Shown here piece by piece: positions 38,207 to 46,790 of a DNA stretch of 64,000 nt (position 1 is its first letter; each line of letters starts with the position of its first letter). Position numbers and translations under genes: made by a program. Origin of the DNA: Lachnospiraceae bacterium (GTDB taxonomy: Bacteria; Bacillota; Clostridia; Lachnospirales; Lachnospiraceae); assembly GCA_017467845.1 (NCBI GenBank), contig JAFUKH010000047.1, positions 1 through 64,000 of the forward strand, written 5' to 3'. A model generated the notes under the pieces. That model did not search any database and was not told where the DNA came from. It saw only the letters and a program-made list of their open reading frames with translations.

Positions 38207-40561
38207 TTAGTCAAGTGATGCACCAACACCGTAACCACTTACTGCGCTGCCGCTTTTTACCTGGAATAATCCATTCATATCCACACTACCGTCAGAAGCT
38301 CTGAACTGTTCATGATAGTTGGTTGCGTATTTACCGCTTGAGTAACCGGGGATGCTGGTACTGCTGAAGATGGATGATGATAATGAAAGCTGGGTTCCGC
38401 TCTTAACTGCACTTCCAGAGAAGGAGCCGGAGCTAATGTAGTAGTAGCCGCTATTAGCATATACACAATTGCTCATCTTTCCAAGGAATTTATCTGCTGC
38501 CTTGAGGGAGTCAGAGAAGGAAAGAAGATTCTTGTAGCTTGCAGAAGATGATGTTCTGTAGCACATGTAGTTTGCTTTTGAAGCGTATACACCGTTGTTT
38601 ACTGCGGTACAGCTTGTCATGGAGATGGCGCCACCGTTGTTGTTATCGGTGAAACCGCAAGCACCATTGTTAAATGCAAGACAGTTCTGTACAACGTGAG
38701 CTGTAGGAACGCCGGAGCCACCTAACTTAAAGCCGTTCATATCGCCATTTGCGGAACCGGAGCCATCAGTTAACTTACCATTACCGAATGCTACACAGTT
38801 CTTAATAGTTACTACGCCGATAGCACCTGTATCTGTCTTAGCGTATAAATCCCAACCGTCATCACTGTTACAGTATGCGATACAGCCGTCGAATACATTG
38901 CCCTGTCCGCAGGTAAGTTTAGCTGCGAACCCGTCTGCATTTTCAGAGGTAGCTTCATCCTTGTTGTTGAAGGAGGTACAGTTGATAATCTGGTTGTATG
39001 CAGGCCACTCAGATACTTCATCGTACTGAGTCTGATAACGGCTAATCTGGAGACCGGAGTCGTGGTTCTCGTAGAACTGACACATTTCAATTACGTTGTT
39101 ATTACCTGATAAGAGCATACCGTTGTCGCCGGCACCCTTGATGTCAATGCCGTAGATATGCCAATAGTCACCATCCAGAACAATACCTCTGTTAGAACCG
39201 GACTCAGACATAGAACTGAAGTTCAGAACTACATCGCCGCCATTGTAGTTGCGGATAGTTTTATAAGAGCCGGACTTACCGCAATTGCTTTCCTCGATTA
39301 CGATGGTGCTGGATAAGTTGTATGTACCGGACATCATCCAAATGGTCTTTCCAGCAGAAATCTTCTTGATTGCGGTAGCAAGGTCATAAGGACTGCTCTG
39401 AGTACCACTGTTAGATGATTTACCACTGGCAGAAACAAATAAGTCACCGGAAGCTACAGAGGAGCTGGAAGAGCTGGAGCCTGATGAGCTTGAGCCGGAA
39501 GAACTTGAGCCTGAGCTGGATGAACCACCTACGGGCTCGAAAATCCACTGCTGGCAGGTGTTGTCATAGTATGTCCACTGGCATACATTGCCGCCGTCTG
39601 CAGTACTGAAATTGTATACATCGAGACATTTGGTATCAGCACTTGCTTTTGTAAGGATACCGTATGCACCGCTTTTTGAGGATGCTACAAGCTTAAATTT
39701 CTGAGGGTCTAAGTTGTTATTTGACCACAGCTGAATGTTAGTGCCGTCTGCGTTAACACCGTAATAAACATCAAGCATATAGCCGGTTCCGTTCTTTAAA
39801 GTAAAGTATCCGTTGCCGGTATTGGTAAGGTACCATTTCTGACCGGAAACACCGGTACCGGTACCCTGCTCAACATTTGCTCCGTCATAGCCGCTATTGT
39901 TAGCTACCTGAAGGTACTTCTGGCTATTGGTGTTCTTGATGTAGTACCAGCCATCAGAAAGTGTAGAGTAATTGCTGACGGTAGTGCTTGATGAAGAACT
40001 GGAAGACGAACTTGATGAAGAGCTGGAAGAGCTCTTAGAGTCCACCTGAATCTTGTAGATGTTGATTCCGCTTCCTGAAGAATACAGATATACATATCCT
40101 GAGCTGCCTGAGTAGCTGTAGGTCTGTAAAGAGGCAGAAGCCCCTGCAGTAAGTGTACCCAGCTTGTTGCCGGATGCATCTGCAACCACTAAGGTTCTGG
40201 AAGAGCTTCCGGAGCTCTTTAAGGTTACCTTAATGGTATCTGTACCGGATACAGGAACTTTTACGGAACGGTAGGAAGTGCTTCCTCCACCACCAAGAGC
40301 CAGACAATGGGTGTAAGAGGTGCCGTCAACGGTTTGTGAATCCGTCTTAACAGACATTGTCTTTGAACTGGTTGCAATTAAAGTAAGGTTGTCGATAGTT
40401 ACAGTTGATGAGATTGTTCCAAGGTTCTTGAATTCAGAATTTTTAAAGTTCCATGAAACAGAATCTGCTTTTGCGGTGATACTTCCAAGGCTTGCAAGTA
40501 AGGTTACTGTTAAACAAAATGTCAGAACTTTGGAAATAAATCGCATAATTGTTTTCCTCAT
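38207..40561 (-). CDS. Secreted PL9-family pectate lyase with N-terminal domain and ricin-type CBM
   Basis: Encodes 784 residues from ATG 40561 (MRKTIMRFISK), with GGGGGAGGA upstream; an in-frame ATG at 40624 lacks one. The Sec signal ends at ITAKA-DS. Order: beta-sandwich domain (about 30-170), Ser-rich linker, ricin B-type carbohydrate-binding domain (about 190-340, three repeats, Q-x-W such as GQKWYLTN and CQQWIFEP), Ser/Gly linker, then a right-handed beta-helix with the PL9 signature ENADGFAAKL and SDDGWDLYAK. It would cleave polygalacturonate outside the cell. No cell-wall anchor is seen. Confidence 0.92.
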   Translation of the reverse strand: MRKTIMRFISKVLTFCLTVTLLASLGSITAKADSVSWNFKNSEFKNLGTISSTVTIDNLTLIATSSKTMSVKTDSQTVDGTSYTHCLALGGGGSTSYRSVKVPVSGTDTIKVTLKSSGSSSRTLVVADASGNKLGTLTAGASASLQTYSYSGSSGYVYLYSSGSGINIYKIQVDSKSSSSSSSSSSSSSSSSTTVSNYSTLSDGWYYIKNTNSQKYLQVANNSGYDGANVEQGTGTGVSGQKWYLTNTGNGYFTLKNGTGYMLDVYYGVNADGTNIQLWSNNNLDPQKFKLVASSKSGAYGILTKASADTKCLDVYNFSTADGGNVCQWTYYDNTCQQWIFEPVGGSSSSGSSSSGSSSSGSSSSSSSVASGDLFVSASGKSSNSGTQSSPYDLATAIKKISAGKTIWMMSGTYNLSSTIVIEESNCGKSGSYKTIRNYNGGDVVLNFSSMSESGSNRGIVLDGDYWHIYGIDIKGAGDNGMLLSGNNNVIEMCQFYENHDSGLQISRYQTQYDEVSEWPAYNQIINCTSFNNKDEATSENADGFAAKLTCGQGNVFDGCIAYCNSDDGWDLYAKTDTGAIGVVTIKNCVAFGNGKLTDGSGSANGDMNGFKLGGSGVPTAHVVQNCLAFNNGACGFTDNNNGGAISMTSCTAVNNGVYASKANYMCYRTSSSASYKNLLSFSDSLKAADKFLGKMSNCVYANSGYYYISSGSFSGSAVKSGTQLSLSSSIFSSTSIPGYSSGKYATNYHEQFRASDGSVDMNGLFQVKSGSAVSGYGVGASLD

Positions 40562-40835
40562 ATATAATCCTCCCCCTAAAATATGATAATAAAAATATAA
40601 CATAATGGTCAATTGGGCTTCCATGGAGATATAGTCTGAATTTTCTGAATAAAAAATTAGTACGATTGTACCAAAAGGTACTGGATAGCGAGGGATAATT
40701 GTGCAAAATAAACAAAAAAGGATAGCGTAAATTGTAAGCTCTTACAAGGGGCAATATTTAGGTATAAAATACCTTAATTTACAGATACTAGTTTTAAATA
40801 TAAACACTAGGATTTGTAAATGGAGGTTTTTATAT

Positions 40836-41381
40836 ATGAAAGCAACTGGAATTGTGCGTAGGATAGATGAGCTGGGCAGAATTGTAATCCCTAAGGAAAT
40901 CCGTAGGGTATTACACATTCGTGAAAGTGATCCTATTGAAATTTTTACGGACCGTGAAGGGCACGTGATTTTAAAGAAGTATTCTCCCTTGGGAGAGCTT
41001 ACAGAATTTGCGGGAAAGTATGCGGAGACGTTGGCATCGGTATCCGGTCATATGACACTCATTGCAGACAGGGATACTTTTATTGCGGCAGCAGGCGGAG
41101 CAAAGGTGTATCAGGGTAAGGCTATTAGCAAAAAGATGGAAGAGAAGCTGAATGCCAGAGAGACCATTATCGCATCCAAAGGAGATCGTAATTTTATTGC
41201 CATCAGTGAGGAGGTTAGTGATGAAATCAAGCATCAGGCAATCGTTCCTATTCTCAGTGAAGGTGATATGATTGGAGCAGTGGTTCTCCTCAGTAAGGAG
41301 AATAAGGCTAAGATGGCGGATGTGGAACTGAAGCTGATTCAGGCAGCGTCCAGTTTTCTGGGAAGACAGATTGAGCATTAA
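40836..41381 (+). CDS. spoVT: Stage V sporulation protein T
   Basis: Encodes 181 residues. The N-terminal AbrB-type DNA-binding fold (MKATGIVRRIDELGRIVIPK, EIRRVLHIRESDPIEIF) and a C-terminal GAF-like domain (about 55-180) identify SpoVT, a forespore regulator of late sporulation and germination genes. TGGAGG precedes the ATG. The 274-bp upstream gap holds AT-rich sequence with a short inverted repeat (GGTATAAAATACC near 40759-40771); I see no confident sigma-G promoter. Confidence 0.95.
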   Translation: MKATGIVRRIDELGRIVIPKEIRRVLHIRESDPIEIFTDREGHVILKKYSPLGELTEFAGKYAETLASVSGHMTLIADRDTFIAAAGGAKVYQGKAISKKMEEKLNARETIIASKGDRNFIAISEEVSDEIKHQAIVPILSEGDMIGAVVLLSKENKAKMADVELKLIQAASSFLGRQIEH

Positions 41382-41391
41382 AGAAAGGATG

Positions 41392-41423
41392 GGAGTTGCA
41401 AAAACAAATGTCTTTGCAACTCC
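41392..41423 (+). terminator. Stem-loop after spoVT
   Basis: GGAGTTGCAAA and TTTGCAACTCC form a perfect 11-bp stem; the following T-run is weak. Confidence 0.65.
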
Positions 41424-41523
41424 TATCATGTTAGTATAGAGAATCGTAAATCTGTTTGGTTTCGGCATCATCATAGCCACTGAGGTAATATACGCCCCTG
41501 ACAACTGTGTCGTATCATAAACA

Positions 41524-41565
41524 AAATCCTCATAGGACATTTTAGGTATCGTCCTATGAGGATTT
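41524..41565 (-). terminator. Terminator of pncB
   Basis: AAATCCTCATAGGAC pairs perfectly with GTCCTATGAGGATTT around a 12-nt loop, just beyond the pncB stop on the minus strand. Confidence 0.8.
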
Positions 41566-41574
41566 ATCATCATC

Positions 41575-43029
41575 TTATCGCTCAGACATCTGATCCAGAA
41601 GCTGAATTTTGGTGTCATATAATTTTGCAGATAAGTCTACATATACTTTATGGGGATTTACCAGACGTTTGGTTTCATCCCAGAGGGTATCCAGCTCCTT
41701 CTGGCAGTAGTCGCGGATTTCCATAACCTTTGGAGAGGTATAGATGCATTCTCCGTTTTGGAAGATATGCTCCATAAGAGGGCGCATGATGTAGGTGCTG
41801 CCCTTTAGTTTTGTTTTCTTCCAAGGCTCCTGTGGATCGAAGAGAAGCAGGTCTTCTTCTACATTGTACTCTTCATCAGCAAGACAGATAAGGTCTGCCT
41901 TGATTTTGCCGGTTTCCTTCTCGTAGATACGGAAAATCTTTTTATTGCCCGGATTGGTCACCTTTTCGCTGTTTTCAGAGAGCTTAATCTTAGGGATGAA
42001 CTTTCCATCTTTGCCCATGATAGCAGCCAGCTTGTACACACCACCGAAAGCGGGGTTATCCTTAGCTGTGATAAGGTTAGTGCCTACGCCCCAGGAGGTG
42101 ATTGCTGCACCTTGTACCTTTAAGGAGTCAATCAGATACTCGTCCAAATCATTGGAGGCAGAGATGACAGCATCCGGGAAGCCGGCAGCATCCAGCATTT
42201 TGCGAGCCTTCTTGGAAAGGTAAGCCAAATCTCCGCTGTCTAAACGAATACCGTAGAAGGTAAGAGGAATTCCTGCCTCGCGCATTTCGGTAAATACCTT
42301 GATGGCGTTAGGAACGCCGGATTTTAAGGTATCATAGGTATCGACTAAGAGGATACAAGCACTGGGATACATATTGGCATAGGTCTTAAAAGCGGTATAT
42401 TCATCCGGGAAGCTCATAATCCAGCTGTGGGCATGAGTACCCTTCACCGGTACATCAAACATCTGTCCGGCAAGTACGTTGGAGGTTCCAACACATCCTG
42501 CAATCATGGCAGCACGTGCACCGTACACCCCGGCGTCCGGTCCCTGAGCACGACGAAGACCAAACTCCATAATTCCGTCACCACGGGCTGCGTAGCATAC
42601 TCTTGCAGCTTTGGTAGCGATTAAGCTCTGATGATTGATGATATTTAAAATGGCAGTCTCAATCAGCTGTGCTTCCATAATAGGAGCAATGATTTTTATC
42701 ATAGGTTCCCTGGGGAACATTACACTTCCTTCCGGAATCGCGTAGATATCACCGGAGAATTTGAAGTCCTTCAGATATGCAAGGAAATCTTCTTCAAAGA
42801 TTTTTAAGCTGCGAAGGTATTCAATATCTTCAGTGGAAAAATGCAGATTTTTAATATATTCAATCACCTGTTCCAGTCCTGCACAGATAGAATAGCCGCC
42901 ACCGCAGGGATTGGTACGGTAAAAGGCATCAAAAATAACAGTTTCATTCATATCCTTATTTTTGAAGTAACCCTGCATCATGGTCAATTCGTAAAGATCC
43001 GTGAGTAAGGTCAAGTTTTGCGTGTTCAT
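41575..43029 (-). CDS. pncB: Nicotinate phosphoribosyltransferase
   Basis: Encodes 484 residues. It converts nicotinate and PRPP to nicotinate mononucleotide in the NAD salvage pathway. Signature segments are LTDLYELTMMQGYF near the start, FGLRRAQGPDAGVYGARAA, HSWIMSFPDEYTAFKTYANM, and LLVDTYDTLKSGVPNAIKVF. RLDSGDLAYLSKKARKML holds the phosphate-binding region. AAAGGAGA precedes the ATG. The promoter is divergent from ileS and shares its -35 sequence. Confidence 0.95.
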   Translation of the reverse strand: MNTQNLTLLTDLYELTMMQGYFKNKDMNETVIFDAFYRTNPCGGGYSICAGLEQVIEYIKNLHFSTEDIEYLRSLKIFEEDFLAYLKDFKFSGDIYAIPEGSVMFPREPMIKIIAPIMEAQLIETAILNIINHQSLIATKAARVCYAARGDGIMEFGLRRAQGPDAGVYGARAAMIAGCVGTSNVLAGQMFDVPVKGTHAHSWIMSFPDEYTAFKTYANMYPSACILLVDTYDTLKSGVPNAIKVFTEMREAGIPLTFYGIRLDSGDLAYLSKKARKMLDAAGFPDAVISASNDLDEYLIDSLKVQGAAITSWGVGTNLITAKDNPAFGGVYKLAAIMGKDGKFIPKIKLSENSEKVTNPGNKKIFRIYEKETGKIKADLICLADEEYNVEEDLLLFDPQEPWKKTKLKGSTYIMRPLMEHIFQNGECIYTSPKVMEIRDYCQKELDTLWDETKRLVNPHKVYVDLSAKLYDTKIQLLDQMSER

Positions 43030-43072
43030 AAGAAATCTCCTTTAAATCATAGTATGTATTACCATAATTTAC

Positions 43073-43101
43073 ATTATACTAGGTTTGCTTAGACTTGACA
43101 A
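43073..43101 (-). promoter_or_regulatory. pncB promoter
   Basis: Minus strand: TTGTCA (43096-43101), 17 nt, TATAAT (43073-43078). Its -35 occupies almost the same bases as the -35 of the opposite ileS promoter. Confidence 0.7.
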
Positions 43102-43123
43102 AGGAATTTTGTAGTTTTATAAT
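43095..43123 (+). promoter_or_regulatory. ileS T-box promoter
   Basis: TTGACA (43095-43100), 17 nt, TATAAT (43118-43123): an exact sigma-A consensus. It starts the T-box leader. Confidence 0.85.
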
Positions 43124-43139
43124 CAAGAAAATATAGATA

Positions 43140-43382
43140 AAAAGCGAAGACGAAGACAGTAGGCATTTTTTGAAGGTCACAGAGAGCTGGAGCAGGTGGG
43201 AGCCGGTACTAGTAGAGAGATGTTGAATATCACTTCCGAGCTGCAATTCTGAAATCGCAGAGTAAGGATTGTCGGAGCCCGGCCGTTACCCGGGGACATA
43301 TGAAACTGCATTGCAGGGAGTATGCGTATTAGGTGGTATCACGAGCAAACAGACCTCGTCCTTTTACGGACGGGGTCTTTTA
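43140..43382 (+). promoter_or_regulatory. Isoleucine T-box riboswitch and terminator
   Basis: Stem I elements include AGAGAG and GGAGCCGGT. The specifier ATC (43229-43231, Ile) lies in the GAATATCACTTCC context. The T-box bulge AGGTGGTATCACG has TGGT at 43334-43337, complementary to a tRNA 3' end ACCA with discriminator A, as in tRNA-Ile. The terminator GACCTCGTCC/GGACGGGGTC with a T-run is at 43352-43382. Uncharged tRNA-Ile would favour antitermination and ileS expression. Confidence 0.92.
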
Positions 43383-43392
43383 TTGTGATAGT

Positions 43393-43535
43393 GTTGTCAA
43401 TGGACGTAGCAGAATGACTGCTTGCAGACATTTCTGCGTGGACATTAGACAACTAAGGCGATATGAGCAAGTAGGGCGATAGCCCGGAATGCGAATATCG
43501 GCGCACCTGCGGGAGTGCATAGCACGGAGCAGGTG
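43393..43535. repeat. Structured element between the T-box terminator and ileS
   Basis: About 145 nt of nested hairpins. GTTGTC (43393-43398) and GACAAC (43448-43453) close an imperfect long stem. CGATAT (43459-43464) pairs with ATATCG (43495-43500) around GGGC-GATA-GCCC. CACCTGC (43504-43510) pairs with GCAGGTG (43529-43535) around GTGC-ATA-GCAC. It makes the gap from T-box terminator to start codon about 190 nt, longer than usual. Confidence 0.6.
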
Positions 43536-43571
43536 AGTATCATTAGAATATTCAGAAAGGAAAGGGAAAAA

Positions 43572-46500
43572 ATGTATAACAAAGTTTCTACAGATTTGAA
43601 TTTCGTAGAGAGAGAAAAACAGATTGAAAAATTCTGGAAAGACAATGATATTTTCCGTAAGAGTATGGAAAACAACAAAGAAGGCGAGACCTATACCTTT
43701 TATGACGGACCTCCTACCGCAAACGGTAAGCCTCATATCGGTCACGTTCTTACCCGTGTCATCAAAGATATGATTCCCAGATACCGTACCATGAAGGGCT
43801 GTATGGTACCGAGAAAGGCAGGCTGGGATACTCACGGTCTTCCTGTGGAAATCGAGGTTGAGAAGATTCTTGGTATCAATGGTAAGGACCAGATTGAAGC
43901 ATATGGTCTGGAGCCGTTCATTTCAAAGTGTAAGGAAAGTGTTTGGAAATACAAGGGAATGTGGGAGGATTTCTCCGGCACCGTTGGTTTCTGGGCAGAT
44001 ATGGATGATCCTTATGTAACCTATCATGATGATTATATCGAGTCTGAGTGGTGGGCACTTCGTCAGATTTGGGATAAGGGATTATTATACAAGGGCTTTA
44101 AGATTGTACCTTACTGTCCACGTTGTGGTACCCCGTTATCTTCCGCAGAAGTAGCACAGGGCTACAAGGATGTGAAGGAACGTTCTGCAATCGCTCGTTT
44201 CAAGGTGAAGAATGAGGATGCATATATCTTAGCATGGACCACCACACCTTGGACCTTACCTTCCAACGTTGCACTTTGTGTAAACCCTGTTGAGAAATAT
44301 GCTAAGGTTAAGGCTGCGGATGGCTACACCTATTATATGGCAGAGGCACTTCTTGATACCGTACTTGGTAAGCTGGCTGTTAAGGCAGACGAGGAAAAAG
44401 GTGTAGAGGCTAAGCCTGCTTATGAAGTATTAGAGAGATATACCGGTAAAGAATTAGAATATAAAGAATACGAGCCATTATTTGACTTTGCAAACGACAT
44501 CATTGCAAAGCAGAACAAAAAAGCGCACTTTGTAACATGCGATGAGTATGTAACTCTTACCGATGGTACCGGTGTAGTACATATCGCACCTGCATTCGGT
44601 GAAGACGATGCTAAGGTTGGACGTAACTACGATTTACCTTTCGTTCAGCTGGTTGACGGCAAGGGTGAGATGACCTCTGAGACTGCTTATGCAGGCGTAT
44701 TCGTTAAGGATGCTGACCCTATGGTTTTAAAGGACTTAGAGGCAAAGGGATTACTCTTCGAAGCTCCTAAGTTTGAGCATAGCTATCCACACTGCTGGAG
44801 ATGTGATACTCCGCTGATCTACTATGCTAGAGAGTCCTGGTACATCAAGGAAACAGCGGTGAAGGATGACTTAATCCGTAACAACAATACCGTTAATTGG
44901 ATTCCGGAATCTATCGGAAAGGGACGTTTCGGTAACTGGCTGGAGAACATTCAGGACTGGGCTATCTCCCGTAACCGTTATTGGGGTACTCCGTTAAATA
45001 TCTGGGAATGTGAGTGTGGTCATTTCCACTGTGTGGGAAGCCGTGAAGAGCTTTACAACATGAGTGGCAATGAGAAGGCGAAGACCGTAGAGTTCCACAG
45101 ACCTTACATTGATGAAATCACTATCACCTGTCCGGAATGTGGTAAGCAGATGAAGCGTGTACCTGAGGTACTGGACTGCTGGTTTGACTCCGGTGCAATG
45201 CCTTTCGCACAGCATCATTATCCGTTTGAGAATAAGGAATTATTCGAGCAGCAGTTCCCGGCAGAGTTTATTTCCGAGGCAGTTGACCAGACTCGTGGAT
45301 GGTTTCATTCCTTAATGGCAATCTCTACCTTACTGTTCAACAAGGCTCCGTATAAGAACGTAGTCGTTTTGGGACATGTACAGGATGAGAACGGTCAGAA
45401 GATGAGTAAGAGTAAGGGTAATGCGGTAGATCCGTTCGATGCATTAGAGACTTATGGTGCAGATGCCATCAGATGGTATTTCTACATCAACTCCGCTCCA
45501 TGGCTTCCAAACCGTTTCCATGGCAAGGCTGTTGTAGAAGGACAGCGTAAGTTCATGAGTACTTTATGGAATACCTATTCCTTCTTCGTACTCTATGCAA
45601 ATATTGATAATTTTGACGCAAGCAAGTATACTTTAGACTATGACAAGCTTCCTGTTATGGATAAGTGGTTATTGTCTAAGTTAAATACCGTAGTGGGAGA
45701 GGTGGATAGTCACCTTGACAATTATAGAATTCCGGAAGCTGCAAGAGCACTTCAGGAGTTCGTGGATGAGATGAGTAACTGGTATGTAAGAAGAAGCCGT
45801 GACCGTTTCTGGGCAAAGGGAATGGAGCAGGATAAGATTAACGCATACATGACTCTTTACACCGCACTGGTAACCATCTCCAAGGCAGCAGCACCCATGA
45901 TTCCTTTCATGACAGAGGATATCTACTTAAACCTTGTTCGTAGCGTAGATGCATCCGCTCCCGAAAGTATTCATTTATGTGCATTCCCTACTGTATCAGA
46001 GAAGATGATTGATAAAGACCTGGAAAAGGCTATGGAAGATGTTCTCGGCGCAGTTGTTATGGGACGTGCCTGCCGTAATAATGCAGCAATTAAGAATCGT
46101 CAGCCAATCGGTAAGATGTATATCAAGGCAGATTTCAGCTTAGATAGTTTCTACACCGATATCATCAAGGATGAGCTGAATGTGAAAGAGGTTGTATTCG
46201 CAGATGATGTAAGAGACTTTACTTCTTACACCTTCAAACCACAGCTCCGTACCGTGGGACCTAAGTATGGTAAGCAGCTGGGCGGCATCCAGAAGACCTT
46301 AGCTTCCTTAGACGGAAACGCAGCCATGGATGAGCTGAATGAGAAGGGTGCAATCAGCTTCCAGGTAGGTGACGTAACCGTAGAACTTACCAAGGACGAT
46401 TTATTGATTGATATGACACAGAAAGAGGGTTATGTGTCAGAAGAAGACGGTAAGATGATTGTGGTACTTGATACCAATCTTACCGAGGAGCTTATTGAGG

Positions 46501-46748
46501 AAGGTTATGTCTTCGAGGTAATCAGCAAGATTCAGACTATGCGTAAGGAGGCTGATTTCGAGGTTACTGACCACATCAAGGTTTCCTTAAACGGAAATGA
46601 TAAGCTTGCAGCCATTGTAGCGAAGAATGAAGGGGCAATCGCAGGTAAGGTATTGGCAGATGTTATGACCACCGGCGAAAGCTACAGTGTAAGTAAAGAA
46701 TGGGATGTAAACGGGGAAAAGGTTACCATCGCCATTGAGAAAAATTAG
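43572..46748 (+). CDS. ileS: Isoleucyl-tRNA synthetase, type 2 (eukaryote-like)
   Basis: Encodes 1058 residues from ATG 43572 (MYNKVSTDLNFVEREKQIEK), after AAAGG; an upstream in-frame ATG at 43515 lies in the structured leader. HIGH-type motif GKPHIGHVL is near residue 55, the editing domain in the middle has YILAWTTTPWTLPSNVALCV, KMSKS is near 610, and the C-terminal anticodon-binding and extension domains follow. Length and sequence match the IleRS2 class, which is known to include mupirocin-insensitive enzymes. Expression is governed by the T-box upstream. Confidence 0.95.
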   Translation: MYNKVSTDLNFVEREKQIEKFWKDNDIFRKSMENNKEGETYTFYDGPPTANGKPHIGHVLTRVIKDMIPRYRTMKGCMVPRKAGWDTHGLPVEIEVEKILGINGKDQIEAYGLEPFISKCKESVWKYKGMWEDFSGTVGFWADMDDPYVTYHDDYIESEWWALRQIWDKGLLYKGFKIVPYCPRCGTPLSSAEVAQGYKDVKERSAIARFKVKNEDAYILAWTTTPWTLPSNVALCVNPVEKYAKVKAADGYTYYMAEALLDTVLGKLAVKADEEKGVEAKPAYEVLERYTGKELEYKEYEPLFDFANDIIAKQNKKAHFVTCDEYVTLTDGTGVVHIAPAFGEDDAKVGRNYDLPFVQLVDGKGEMTSETAYAGVFVKDADPMVLKDLEAKGLLFEAPKFEHSYPHCWRCDTPLIYYARESWYIKETAVKDDLIRNNNTVNWIPESIGKGRFGNWLENIQDWAISRNRYWGTPLNIWECECGHFHCVGSREELYNMSGNEKAKTVEFHRPYIDEITITCPECGKQMKRVPEVLDCWFDSGAMPFAQHHYPFENKELFEQQFPAEFISEAVDQTRGWFHSLMAISTLLFNKAPYKNVVVLGHVQDENGQKMSKSKGNAVDPFDALETYGADAIRWYFYINSAPWLPNRFHGKAVVEGQRKFMSTLWNTYSFFVLYANIDNFDASKYTLDYDKLPVMDKWLLSKLNTVVGEVDSHLDNYRIPEAARALQEFVDEMSNWYVRRSRDRFWAKGMEQDKINAYMTLYTALVTISKAAAPMIPFMTEDIYLNLVRSVDASAPESIHLCAFPTVSEKMIDKDLEKAMEDVLGAVVMGRACRNNAAIKNRQPIGKMYIKADFSLDSFYTDIIKDELNVKEVVFADDVRDFTSYTFKPQLRTVGPKYGKQLGGIQKTLASLDGNAAMDELNEKGAISFQVGDVTVELTKDDLLIDMTQKEGYVSEEDGKMIVVLDTNLTEELIEEGYVFEVISKIQTMRKEADFEVTDHIKVSLNGNDKLAAIVAKNEGAIAGKVLADVMTTGESYSVSKEWDVNGEKVTIAIEKN

Positions 46749-46790
46749 TGCATTGCGCTAAGGCGGAGTATAAGTGGAAGAGAGGAAATA

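Noticed and set aside
43515..43571. N-terminal extension of ileS from ATG 43515
   Set aside because: It translates the structured leader; the family N terminus begins at 43572 after AAAGG.
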